Shown one piece after another: positions 13,051 to 24,759 of a DNA stretch of 64,000 bases. The notes under the pieces are model-generated. The model saw only the letters and a list, made by a program, of their open reading frames with translations. It was not told the origin of the DNA and ran no database searches. Every line of letters begins with the position of its first letter. The stretch's first letter is position 1. The DNA is from Marsupella aquatica (taxonomy: Eukaryota; Marchantiophyta): assembly GCA_973895155.1 (NCBI GenBank), contig OZ316895.1, positions 7,998,001 through 8,062,000 of the forward strand, given 5' to 3'. The position numbers and the translations under genes were made by a program.

Positions 13051-15609
13051 CCCGGGAATCTAGCCGGGATGCTTTTGTGGACATTTAGTCCCCGCCAAAG
13101 CTTAGACCAGTGTTTTTTTTAAGGATTTCATTTTTTCGCCAAGGTGGCCAATGTAAAATGTGTCAAGGAGAAGATGCTCAAAAGATTCTGTATTCAATTA
13201 TTTTCCTGACTGTTAGATCTCCCTAGATTTAAGGCGGACCGTTAGATTTTGGCTAATGGGGCCTGGGATTAGGTGGAACACTGGCTAATGAGACAGCAAA
13301 AAAATAGTGAATTTTAGCCAAAAGTGGCGAAGGATTTTTTGGGAGGTGGAATCTAGCAAATTTTCGCCACTTAAAAAAACCCTGGCTTAGACCATAACTT
13401 GAGGTGGTATCTTGAGCGAAGTCAAAGAACCTTATCGTTCTGCCAATGCATATTGAATGTATTGCCTGGACCACTTTTGTTACGGGTCTGGAGGCAGTCA
13501 AAATGGACCTTTGGATCAGGTAGGTAAAGAAGTGGGTCAATTTTTGTCGTCTCTTTCTTGTAAAGGTCCCTGAGTATATATATCATCGTGTAAAGTTCCC
13601 TGAGTATATATCACACGGGTAGACATGATCCCAAAGACAAAAGAACCCAATAAAGGGAGGGAGAAAAAGATCCCAAGAAGACCAAACAGGCCCAACAAAT
13701 CAAGGATTGTATCATGTATGAGTTGCTGGCCACTGCGGGTTTTAAGCATGACAGGCAGACAAAAAAACAGAGATTTAAAGATCGCTAGCAAACAAAAAAA
13801 GTAGATCTTGACTAGTACTGCACCCGGGAGACTCTCATGGCTATTTGGATAAAGTAGGTCATTTAGTTAGTCCAGGCTCTGCCTTTTTGCCAGTTAATTT
13901 TACATCAATAGAGTATGCACTGTAATGACGGCTTCTTTCAAGAAATTCAATATTAAAGGGATTCTTAAAGCTCCAGATATCATAGTACTTAGTTTCGAGG
14001 CTGCTATATGAGGCTGCTATATGGCGGAACACCTATTGGTTGTCTTGTCTTATTCATGTTGCTTGTCATGTATTTTTATATGCTTTGACCTAGTCTAGGC
14101 TTTTGTTTTGGGTTATTTCAAATTTAGTAATTCCTTCTAACCCCCTTAATTGCGGAACACCTATTGGTTGTCTTGTCTTATTCATGTTGCTTGTCATGTA
14201 TTTTTATATGCTTTGACCTAGTCTAGGCTTTTGTTTTGGGTTATTTCAAATTTAGTAATTTCTTCTAACCCCCTTAATTGTTTAAATGCCTTAGTTTCAA
14301 TCAGGTAATTTAGAGTAAATGTTGATCTTTTTAGGACTCTACTTTGCTCTGCTCAATTTGTCCTTGTTTCTGAGAAGGAGAGACTCTCCACCAGGCTCAA
14401 CTGGGCAACTAGTTATCCCGGTTGGTTGATAACTTCACAATACTTATGGTTTATGTATCAATAAGTGTCACCTGAATAAAGAGCCCCTAAACATACAGCT
14501 CAAAATTAAAGGTTAAAAAGTTCACATATTTCTCTTTCAACAAATATTGTACCCACAGCACAATAGTTAAAACACAATCTACAATAGTTAATGTAATTGT
14601 CTTTTTCAAAGTGAGAAAGTATTCTACCTCTGGTTGAAAGAGAATCACTACAAGACAAATAAACAAGCATGTTCCACATGAGCATGCTATAATGCAGCAT
14701 TGCATTGTGTTTAACACCAACAAGATATTGTGTTCTCCTGGACCCATAAGGAAAGGACCCACTCAAGACCGGCGGCCACAATAGGCCAGACAGAAATTGC
14801 AAATCACAGTCAGTAGGGTACGATGTGCTGTGCTATGTGGCAGTTGGAAGTACTTTCCATATTACCATTATTTAACCCAGTTGTTATTTTATATCACTCA
14901 GAAATGTTCCTTCTATTTATCTCTTTCTGAAGCTTAAAAATCGCACTGACCTGTCCGATTCTAGACGTCGTTACATCTATCTGTCTTGTAGTGATAGTGA
15001 CATTTTTGTGTAAGACATCTTATTTTTTTACAATAAAATACAATAGTAGAAGTATAGTATATGCAAAGATTTATCTTCTAATAATGCGTGGGATACAAGA
15101 TAGAAGTAGGGCACAAGTAAAAAAAATACATATAAAGATCAGGAAAAGTACAAGTCTTATAGAATAAAGATATTGAATAGTTGTGCACATAAGATATTGA
15201 ATAGTTGTGCACATAAGGTACACATAGTCACTTGCTTGAGGTAATGACAATCAATTCAACCAAAACCATAAGTTTAGCAGAACTAATCATGGGAGAACTT
15301 AAGACATTAGTTGTCCACACTTCTCAGATCCATTTCCTGGTGTCAAAATGAACTCAAAATGAACTCAATTTTACCCCTGTAAAGTTGGAATATTCCATAA
15401 ACTTGATTAAATTGGCCCTAATGTTCTTCCAAGAATTGTTGGAAATGAAGTAAGTAAAGAAAAAAGTAAGTAAGTAAACAATTAAGACAAAGCGAAAGGA
15501 AGCCAAGGGAAGAAAGGGGGTGGGGGAAAGCCAAAAGGGGGGGAAGAGGGGTGGTGGATTACTATATGGAGGGTCCTATATTGCGTGCAAGATTTTGGGG
15601 TCGAGACCC
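13051..15609. repeat. Intergenic DNA with a 128-bp tandem duplication (14025-14280)
   Basis: Two adjacent 128-bp units start with CGGAACACCTATTGG at 14025 and 14153 and differ visibly at only one base, so the duplication is recent. A 24-26 bp unit (AGATATTGAATAGTTGTGCA) is also doubled at about 15167-15220. The remainder is AT-rich and shows no gene. Confidence 0.75.
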
Positions 15610-15860
15610 TGTGACACCTGAATTTTTCGCAAAATCAATGGAAGATGTAAATAAGATGCAAAGTTCACGAATTAATTGCATTTTGGTACCCAAATGCCCA
15701 ACTTTACCTTGCTGACAATACTTGTGAAGGACGCTTCTGAGAGGTGTCCCATGGAGACCAAACTTATGAAGGACGATACTGTGCGGAAGTTCGAAGACAG
15801 ATTTTTGTTACCCATTTACCCTAGTTATTTAGTGATCTTTTTCTACCTTAGTTTAGTACT

Positions 15861-16281
15861 TGTTGAGCATAGACGACGATCGCAACGGCAAGCCCATGAA
15901 CCATCCAACGCACAATAGTCGACACAAGAGATACGTGGTTCACCTCCTTGAGGCTACGTCCACGGGAACACACAAGAGAGCTTTACTGAACTCTAAGCCC
16001 ATCGGCTATACCGAGTCTCCACAGTGTAAGCTCTCCCTATCTCTCAAGTGGCTCCATAACAATGAGCTTTGGTTCTACCTCTCCAAGCACACATGCCTCT
16101 TATGATATAGTGTGCAACTTAGTTGTACCTAACCACATAGTTGTACCTAATCACGTAGTTGTACCTAACCACATAGTTGTACCTAATCACGTAGTTGTAC
16201 CTAACCACGTAGTTGTACCAACCCACGTTGTTGTACCAACCACGTCATACCTAACCTAGACGTAAGAGTAAATACCCAACA
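15861..16281 (-). repeat. Copia LTR (3' LTR of the element)
   Basis: 421 bp, TGTTG...CAACA ends in window orientation, identical to 21935-22355 except at 15888. It contains an array of about eight 18-bp units (TAGTTGTACCTAACCACA and variants) at roughly 16112-16258. The polypurine tract lies directly beside it at 16282. Confidence 0.95.
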
Positions 16282-16292
16282 ATCTTCCCCTT
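16282..16292 (-). other. Copia polypurine tract
   Basis: On the minus strand the sequence AAGGGGAAGAT directly precedes the 3' LTR. This is the standard position and composition for the plus-strand primer of an LTR retrotransposon. Confidence 0.85.
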
Positions 16293-16472
16293 GACTCTGG
16301 TCTAGGGGAGAGTAATACTGCCAATGTATATGATCCCTCAGCGGGAAGTTCTGGACAGAAACCAAACCGGTTTCCCTCTCTAACTAGAGCAAACCAGAAC
16401 TAAGCCGTAGCCTAATACATAGGAATGAGGAAGAGCATATATCAGTAATTACAATGAATGTTTAAGAAAACT

Positions 16473-19400
16473 CTACTTGTGATGCAATTGCAAAACCTGC
16501 AATACGTCACGGTGTCTAGAGAAACTCTCCAAAGGAATCACTTTGGTAAATGCGTCAGCCGGGTTGAGTTTACCATCAATCTTGACTAGCTCAAACAAAT
16601 TATCAGACACAGCCTGCCTGATAAAATGGTACCTGACGTCAATGTGCTTCACTCTGCTGTCCATCACCTGGTTCACAGCAAGGTGGAGCGCACTTTGACT
16701 ATCACAATGGAGCTTCACATTCCCCTGTGGCAATCCCATTTCAGTGATAAGTCTATCCAACCAAATCGCTTCCTTTGCTGCTTCCGCAGCTGCAACATAC
16801 TCCGCTTCTGTAGTAGACTGAGCAATACACTTCTGCAAAGTAGACCTCCAACTTATGCATCCACCGCCAAGTGTGAACACATATCCTGTTGTTGATCTCC
16901 TTCGGTCCAAATCTTGTCCATAGTCAGAATCTACATAGCCAATCAATGATCTAGCATTCTTTGCATTCGCATCAAATAAAAGACCATGATCCACGGTACC
17001 CTTCAAGTACCTGATAATCCACTTCACTGCATCCCAGTGTACCTTCCCTGGATTCGACATGTACCTGCTCACCTTGCCCATAGCCATGGCAAGATCAGGT
17101 CTAGTGCAAGTCATCAAATACATGAGACTCCCCACTGCCTTGTCATATGGAACCTTTGACATCAACCCCTTCTCTGTGTCATCCGTAGGACAGAACGCTG
17201 ATGATAACTTGAAGTGTGGAGCCAACGGGGTACTTCCTGGCTTGCTATTCTCCATGTTGAACCTTGCAATTACCTTCCTCGCATAACTGCTCTGCGTCAA
17301 CCATAGCTTGCCAGCCTCCAAGTCCCTAGTGATCTCCATACCCAAAATCCTCTTAGCTGGCCCTAAGTCCTTCATCTTAAACTCTGCACTAAGCAGTGCC
17401 TTGAGCTTAACAATCTCAGACCTATCCTTGGCTGCAATTAGCATGTCATCCACATAAAGTACTAAAACAATGAACCCAAAGACAACATTCTTCACCGGTT
17501 TCAAATACACACAAGGGTCAAATACACTTCTGTGAAAACCTTGTGACCGAATCCAATCGTCAAACCGCTTGTTCCACTGTCTTGGTGACTGCTTCAACCC
17601 ATACAAGGATTTCAGCAATCTGCAAACCAATTCCTCCTGTCCTCTCTTCATAAAACCTAGCGGTTGTCTCATGAAGATCACCTCTTCCAATGTGCCATAG
17701 AGGAAAGCTGTGACAACATCCATCTGATCTAGGAGCAGACCAAACATTACAACAAGTACACACAATAGTCGTATTGTAGAGTACTTAGCAACTGGTGAGA
17801 AGACCTCATTGTAATCCACACCTTTCTCTTGTGTGAATCCCTTTGCTACCAATCTAGCCTTGTAGACCTTCGATCCACCTCCTATGGAATTATCCTTCAG
17901 CTTGTAAATCCACTTGCTGTCCACCACTTGCTGACCCTTAGGCAGCTTAACAAGCTCCCAAGTTTTGTTGTCCTTTAGTGACTGCATCTCCGTTTGCATT
18001 GCTGCAGTCCACTTCTGCTTCTCTTTTGAAGCACTTGCCTCATGAAATGAAGAAGGTTCTCCTTCTTCCAAAATTAACGCATCACCCTCATCATCAGCTG
18101 TAAAATCATCCTCTTGCAGTTGAGATGAATCAACCCACTGTCCATACCTTGATGGAGCGCGTACAGTGCGACCAGATGTTCTTCTAGCCGATGACTCCGG
18201 TTGATCTGCGTGTGCTGGTACAATTTGAAGCTCAACAGCATCCACTTGTTGCTCACCAGCATCAACAAACTCCTCTGGTTCCTCTGGCATAGGAACCAGC
18301 TCCATAATTGGAGCAACTCCTTCTCTCCGGTCATGCACCTCATAACCAATCTCCCCCTCAACGAGATCCGGGATAGGAGATTTTCCTTTGTCAGTACGGG
18401 AGACCTGAGTATTCTCCCCCTCCTTCAATAATCTGGATTCATTGAAGGAAACATCCCTACTGACAACGAGCTTACAGGCAATAGGATCCCATAGCCTATA
18501 GGCTTTCACACCACTCTGGTACCCAAGAAAAACACATTTCCTGGAGGTAGGATCCAACTTGGTCCTATTCTGCTTTGGTGTGAGAGCATATGCATCACTT
18601 CCAAAAATTACCAAGCCATGATAGTCTGCTTGCCGCTTATAGCGCATCTCAAACGGCGTTTTGAAATTGATAGCACTAGAAGGAGAAAGATTTACCAAAT
18701 AAGCTGCGGTATTGACAGCTTCTGCCCAAAATTCTTGTGGTAAACCTGATTGGCTCAACATACTCCGTGACCGCTCCAACAGTGTCCGATTGAGCCTCTC
18801 AGCGACACCATTCTGCTGCGGAGTATAAACTGTGGTGAGATGGCGAGTTATCCCCTGTTCTGAACAGTACTCTTCAAATTCCATTGAAGTGTACTCCCCG
18901 CCGTTGTCTGACCTCAGACTCTTCACCCTTGTATCCAAACACTTGATCGTGTTTCCAGTCTGATTCTCCACCTGGGCCTTCCACTTCTTAAAAATGGACA
19001 AGACATCAGACTTATGCGTCATGAAATAAATCCACACAAATCTTGAGTAATCATCAATAAATGATACATAGTACAACTTTCCAGAGTGTGAGGGAGTCGG
19101 GGATGGACCCCACACGTCACTATGTATGTACTCAAGAACCGCTTTGGAACGATGAGTTCCAACACCAAAAGCACGACGATGCTGCTTTCCAAGAATGCAA
19201 TGCTCACAAAACTCTAATTTACAAGATTGCAAATCAGAAATGAGTCCATTCTTCCGTAAGATAGCCAAACCCTTCTCACTCATGTGGCCTAGCCGTGAAT
19301 GCCACAGTTGAGTCATCTCCTCGTGAGACTTGGTTACATTGGCCTCTCCACATACAGTATTGCCCTGTAACACATACAAATTCTTTTGTCTACTCCCCTT

Positions 19401-20780
19401 CAAAATCACTGTCTCTCCCGACCTGACTTGAAGTTCACCATCAATAACGCTCCATTGATGACCATTTGAATCCAACACACCGAGTGAAATCAGATTCTTA
19501 CGCATGCCAGGTACATACCTGACTCCGGACACTGTGCGCACAGCGCCATCAAACATTTGAATCTTCACAGACCCAATTCCCTCAATTTGACAGGAGTGAT
19601 CATTTCCCATCAGAACTGAACCGTTTGAAACAGAGTAAGAACTGAAAAACTCACGAATGTAACAAATATGAAAAGAGCAAGCACAATCAAGAATCCACAC
19701 ATCATCTGCTCTCCTAGATGACGTGCACAGGGCATACCCCCGGCTTCATAAAACATACTCATCATTGAGTAAATCAGCTTCTCCATCAGCCCTAGCCACA
19801 TTTGCCGATGAAGTTTCCGCTGCCTTTCCCTTACAGTCTCGCTTGAAGTGTCCAACTTGGTTGCACTTCCAACATGTCACCTGCCTCCTCTGAGGGGATT
19901 TACCCTTGGACTTAGATCTGGATTTAGATCTAAACTGGGTTCTACGGTCCCCAATTGGTCGCTGCATACTCCTCCCACGGTTAACATTGAGGGCAGCACC
20001 AGATGATGAAGGCTGTGACGTGATGTGCATCTTCTGCTGAAGATCATCACTAAGCAGAGAACTTACCACGTCATTGTATGAAATGGTATCCCTATCACGA
20101 TGCAACAACACTCGTGATAGGGACTGGTAAGATGGAGGCAATGAACTAAGAAGCTGCAGAGCCTTCGTCTCATCATTCAAAGTCTCCCCAAGGTTTTCCA
20201 AGTCAACGACCATGTCGTTGAAAGCATCCACATGGTCTTGCAACTTCGTACCAGATTCCTTCATCCTGAAACTCATCAGTTTGTAGGAAGTGTAGAGCCG
20301 GTTCGACAACTCCTTGCGGTGATACTTGCTCTGCAATTCCGCAAACAAGGACATGCAATCCTTATGTGCACCTAACTGCTTGATGATGGGAGGCATGAGA
20401 TAGAGTGTAACACACCACACTCCCTGCTCCTGCATGCGGTCCCATTGTTTCTCATCAACATCGTCTTCACGAGGGCTCAGCAGTTGGCCCATCCCTGACG
20501 CATAAAGCACTCCCTTCACCTGCTTCTCCCATAGCAAGTAGTCAGAGCGCCCATCATACTTTGTCACTTCATACTTGGGTCCCCCAAGCTTGAAAGTCCC
20601 CATCTTCTTCTTTACCGTGAGCTCCGGTAGTAGTACTGCTTCCTCCACCACACGCCGCACCGGTGATGGTATCGGTGTCACGTGCTCTTCCTCCTGCTCC
20701 TCTCTCTGCCCCTGAAACCTCCGCGGTGATCCTCGTGCTTCAAGTTCCACGTCTTCAAAAAACTCCTCCAAATCACTCAT
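16473..20780 (-). pseudogene. Copia gag-pol polyprotein with one in-frame TGA
   Basis: One frame of 1436 codons runs from ATG 20780 to the stop at 16473, interrupted once by TGA at 19748-19746. Before it lies gag (344 codons: UBN2-like capsid, Arg/Ser-rich tract, zinc knuckle CWKCNQVGHFKRDC). After it lies pol: protease-like WILDCACSFH, GAG-pre-integrase with an H/C zinc site, integrase core (HSDVWG, RSDNGGEY, NGVAERLNR), reverse transcriptase with YVDD in LYVDDML, and RNase H (YVDSDYGQD, STTEAEYV, SQSALHLA). The TGA could be a point mutation or a gag/pol readthrough site. The protease motif reads DCA where D-S/T-G/A is usual. Apart from these two points the polyprotein looks complete. Confidence 0.93.
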
Positions 20781-21920
20781 ATGAGAAAGTCACAAAAAAT
20801 GTTGTTTTTCACAACTTCTCAAAAAACTCGAAACTCAACACCGCCGCGTAGCCCACAAAGCTAGGAGTCCAATACTGAAAACCAAAATCGAAATCGAAAT
20901 TTGACGGAAAAGTTATTCAAATTTCGGTCGAGGTGGGTAAAACCTTGGGAAACTTCCCCGTTTTGACCACCTCAGGGAATAACCGAAATACCAAGTACAA
21001 CCCGTTGTCGGAATTGCGATGTGATTGGTGCGCTGCATTGCCAACTTCAATGGCTACGACCTCGCCGAAAAATAACCAAAAAAGTTACCGTTCGGCGGAT
21101 GAAATCTTTGTCGGACGGTCAAAAAATAGCTCTCTGGTTTTTTGGAATATTCTATGACCCTTGTACAGGCCATGTGGGAATTTTGGAAGAACAATCGAGG
21201 GGCTGACATGTGTCCTCGAACCCCCAAAACCCCCTACCACCCTTCGTCGTCGAAATCTGGTCGCGCGCGCAGAAAATACACACGACAAAATGTACCTCTC
21301 GACACCAAACGCAAGATATCTCACTCGGGTTTTGACGAAATCAAGATCCGATTTCAGATTTGGAAACTAGACTCCGAGGCGATGAAGATCGATATAAGAA
21401 GCACCCAAAACGAGGAAAGAACGAGGGAGAAAAAAATTGGTAAAGATGACAGATTTCTCTCAATTGCCATAGCCAATTTCGAATCAGTTTTTCAAAGAGA
21501 AAAAAATGGTACCTTGTCAACAACGAATGTTGATCAATTGCACTTGGTGCCGTCACCAAGTCCAACAAGGTAATTGATTTTGCTTAGCCTTCCTCTTTGC
21601 ATCAAAGAGCCAATCCCGGACTCAAAAACAATCGTCTTGCCTCAATCTCTCCGTTGAGTCAAAACACTTGACGCTTCTCCCTCCGAGTCGATTGCCAACT
21701 TTCTTCACAAAATCCAGAACGACGAAAACTTAGATCTCTCTGCACCACGAGCTCCGTTCAACGATTTCTTCACACCGTTAGAAAGCTCTTGCCCTGATCT
21801 ATCCGTTGAGCCCATAAACTCCAAGTTCCATGCGATGGAACTCTGGAAAATCCACCAACACTCAACGCTGGAAAAACCGTCATGAAATCCCGTCACGAAC
21901 ACACGTCACCTCCCAAGCAT

Positions 21921-21932
21921 GCTCTGATACCA
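21921..21932 (-). other. Copia primer binding site (initiator Met-tRNA)
   Basis: The minus strand reads TGGTATCAGAGC two bases inside the 5' LTR. This is the standard plant copia primer site, complementary to the 3' end of initiator methionine tRNA. Confidence 0.95.
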
Positions 21933-21934
21933 AT

Positions 21935-22355
21935 TGTTGAGCATAGACGACGATCGCAACGACAAGCCCATGAACCATCCAACGCACAATAGTCGACACA
22001 AGAGATACGTGGTTCACCTCCTTGAGGCTACGTCCACGGGAACACACAAGAGAGCTTTACTGAACTCTAAGCCCATCGGCTATACCGAGTCTCCACAGTG
22101 TAAGCTCTCCCTATCTCTCAAGTGGCTCCATAACAATGAGCTTTGGTTCTACCTCTCCAAGCACACATGCCTCTTATGATATAGTGTGCAACTTAGTTGT
22201 ACCTAACCACATAGTTGTACCTAATCACGTAGTTGTACCTAACCACATAGTTGTACCTAATCACGTAGTTGTACCTAACCACGTAGTTGTACCAACCCAC
22301 GTTGTTGTACCAACCACGTCATACCTAACCTAGACGTAAGAGTAAATACCCAACA
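21935..22355 (-). repeat. Copia LTR (5' LTR of the element)
   Basis: 421 bp, the same as 15861-16281 with one visible difference. For the minus-strand element this is the promoter-bearing 5' LTR. It carries the same 18-bp repeat array at about 22186-22332 and is followed outward by the GTACT target copy. Confidence 0.95.
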
Positions 22356-23237
22356 GTACTCAATTTTTATTATTATTTTTCTAAGTTTTGAAAAGGCATG
22401 ACTTTTCATTTCCCCTTTTTATGCTCCACTTAGACCTATAAGATTATTGTTTTCCTTTTTATTTTCCAGTGAAGCTTGTATTCAGTATTGCAAACTTTTG
22501 CAAGTTTCCCTCCTTCCTTTGTAATCATTGCTTTCGAGAATGATCTATGAATGAAGTAAAACACTTCCTTTGTGATGTAATGAATTTATTCCTGTTGGTG
22601 CCTGAGTTTTCATTACAAATTTCCAAGATCAGATGAATTCAAATTAGGATTGCTTGTGGGTCAAGAATCGCTAAGGATTCAATGATAAATGTGGATAAAA
22701 AGGAGCAAGATTCTGATTTCAGAATAGTTAGTAACGTTACCCTTACTTTGGCATACCCACTAGTGATAGATCGGAGTTGCGTATCGCCGAAGTTCTATCC
22801 ATGTTGACGGCATTTAAGTGAGTATCATTGTATCGGTCACCAGAAAGCTACTTTGGTGTTGGTGAGCATTTACCCTTTCTGTTTATATTTTCATGGTGAT
22901 GGAGAAGAGCAATTGAGGCGAGATTTGTTACAATCTTGTTAACACGATAAGACCAAAATCCTTTTTGAAGGAATGGCAGTGGAGATTCAATCCATTGGAC
23001 CTTGGTTCTAAAAGCTTTTCCATAATCCATGACTTGGGAATTAATCTTTTCTGTTCATTTTGTTAGTTTATCCATTTGTTTCTCTTTTGTTTGAAGATTT
23101 GGTTGAGTGATACTCTTAAGTCTTCAAAACAATTACAATCATTCAATCCATTCCTATTTTGTTCTTAAAGGGATCGAAACCTTGGTCTTTAAGTGAAAAG
23201 TGTCACTTTTGATTCTTCCGGCTATACCACATCTTTT

Positions 23238-23255
23238 TGGCGCCGCTGCCGGGGA
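23238..23255 (+). other. Gypsy primer binding site (tRNA-Asp type)
   Basis: TGGCGCCGCTGCCGGGGA starts six bases after the LTR end. It differs at one base from the usual plant tRNA-Asp-type primer site (TGGCGCCGTTGCCGGGGA). It fixes the left LTR as a 5' LTR for a plus-strand element. Confidence 0.85.
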
Positions 23256-23419
23256 ACGGATGAAGGAATGAGGTTGATGTTCAGGCAATGAATGCTGAAA
23301 AATTGAAGAGATGAGAAATTGAAATTCTAGGGAGAAGTTTTGATTTGTGAAGAGAGAAGTGTAATATAGAGTTGAAGGGAATTGTATTGGCTTCAAGGAG
23401 GCTTATTTGATTTGGAGAA

Positions 23420-23976
23420 TTGAGAGAAGAAGCATATGCAATCATGTCTACGTCAGAAAGTGGGAAGGATTTTAGGTTTGAGAAAAATCCATATACCTTA
23501 GAGAACGCCCCAAGATTATTGGTGGGCATGCTAAGGAAATTGGTTGAGCCTAATGTCACCAACGGAAAGAGGCAGATTCAGGGAGTGTCAGCACAAAAGA
23601 GATTGGAGGATTTCAAAGAACCAGGGAAGTGTCCGGCCAAATTCCAATAAGCAATCATCAATTCTTTAAGATGGAAGAGGAATTTGAATTTGAAGTGGTA
23701 ATTGGGGGAATTGTATTGTCCAATGTAGTTATGGATAAAGGATCCCAAAACAATTTGATGACCACTGAAATCGCTGACAGAGTGGGTATTAGGCAACTGC
23801 TACCCACTCCTGAAAGACTGAGAATCAACAATGGAGAGATAATTAGACCCAAGGGGCTTGTAAGAAATGTTCGAACCCAAATAGGTGATGAGACATTTGA
23901 ACTAGATTTCTTAATTGTGGATTCCCAGATTTTTTCCCTTCCCTCAATTTTGTTAAATAGCACCTGGATACATTAG
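23420..23976 (+). pseudogene. Gypsy gag-end/protease fragment
   Basis: Two overlapping frames. The second (23629-23976) reads like a retropepsin-type domain: an EVVIGG strand, the flap-side motif VVMDKGSQNNLM where the catalytic D-S/T-G appears as D-K-G, and a following ELDFLIVD strand. The loss of the serine or threonine after the aspartate and the early stop suggest a dead copy. It lies upstream of the gag frame at 24760, opposite to the normal gag-protease order. Confidence 0.6.
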
Positions 23977-24259
23977 GGTTTGCAGTAAGATCAAAACAAT
24001 CAATTTTGTTTTGGAAAATTCCACCAGTCAGGGCACACCTCGCCTCCTCCTTAAGCTCAAAACCCATGAATTTACATATTGATTTCTGAAGTTTTGAATC
24101 CTTAGGGATCCTAATGACCTAATGGGCGGCAGAATTCCAAATCTGAAATTGACTGTTTAAAACGAAGTTAGACAAAGAAATAGAAGAAGGTAGAGGAGTA
24201 AAATTATTGATTAATTAAGTAAATTGTACAGTAATGTCAAGGATAGAGATGAGTGTGAA

Positions 24260-24311
24260 GGACGCCACAAAGAGGCGTCCCAAGGATGAAGGACGCCACG
24301 CAAATGCGTCC
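24260..24311. repeat. Two 21-bp palindromes (arms GGACGCC / GGCGTCC), gypsy leader
   Basis: Sites at 24260-24280 and 24291-24311, 10 bp apart. Each has a 7-bp arm, a 7-bp centre and a 7-bp arm; the second has one mismatch in the right arm. Related sites occur elsewhere in the same element (15729, 26950, 27001, 27062, 29966). Confidence 0.8.
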
Positions 24312-24359
24312 CAAAGAAATGTTGAGTCGCGAATGAGGGTGCGTTAATCGGGAGCAAGC

Positions 24360-24411
24360 GAGAGGTGCGTGCTTGAGGATATAAAAAGGTGCGTGCTTGA
24401 AGATATAAAAG
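24360..24411 (+). promoter_or_regulatory. Duplicated TATA-like block ahead of the gag frame
   Basis: The unit GGTGCGTGCTTGAGGATATA-AAA occurs twice in direct succession, each copy ending in TATAAAA. It lies about 350-400 bp before the gag start at 24760. It may be an internal promoter or a relic of another element's LTR joined here. No transcript evidence is available. Confidence 0.4.
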
Positions 24412-24759
24412 GGTGCCACCTCTTGTTTAGAATTGGAGAGGTGCAACTGTTCTGATTGAGCACCACCACCTTTCCAAGCTGGAGGATCTGAAAGGGAAAA
24501 CTTGAACAGGCACCGCCGATAGAGTCCGTTGAGATCTGGTGTGATGGAAGGTAACCATCATTTAGCCTACTTGCCTTCTATTTGTGCAACCAAATTTGGG
24601 AGTAAGGCATGTCGCAGGACGAACAAGCAATTGCCAAGAGAGTGAGCAAAACATCCGGGAGACCTGAAACTTCGAGGAAGGCAGTCGAGCCTCGAACGTT
24701 GCTTCCTGAGTTTCAAACACCTGGAGCACCTGTACCTGGAAGCGTGTGGAATTAAGCAA

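Larger units (their letters stand above)
15861..22355 (-). mobile_element. Ty1/copia retrotransposon, near-complete and young
   Basis: Two 421-bp LTRs, a Met-tRNA primer site, a polypurine tract and a gag-pol region are all present, oriented to the minus strand. The insertion is flanked by GTACT at 15856-15860 and 22356-22360. I see a single base difference between the LTRs (15888 G versus 21962 A), which means a recent insertion. It interrupts the gypsy LTR, so the gypsy element is older. One in-frame TGA lies between gag and pol. Confidence 0.95.
15610..23231 (+). repeat. Gypsy left LTR (about 1.12 kb) interrupted by copia
   Basis: It begins TGTGACACCTGAATTTTTCG and ends GGCTATACCACA. Without the 6495-bp copia and one 5-bp target copy it is about 1122 bp. 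The pieces 15610-15860 and 22361-23231 match the inverse of 30097-29850 and 29840-28904, which proves the split. The end is followed at 23238 by the primer binding site, as expected for a 5' LTR. Confidence 0.85.

Noticed and set aside
18074-18361. Second frame within copia pol.
   Set aside because: It overlaps the pol frame between integrase and reverse transcriptase in another phase; no domain.
21921-21932. GCTCTGATACCA as the 3' end of a tRNA gene.
   Set aside because: It is the copia primer site: no cloverleaf upstream and an LTR directly next to it.
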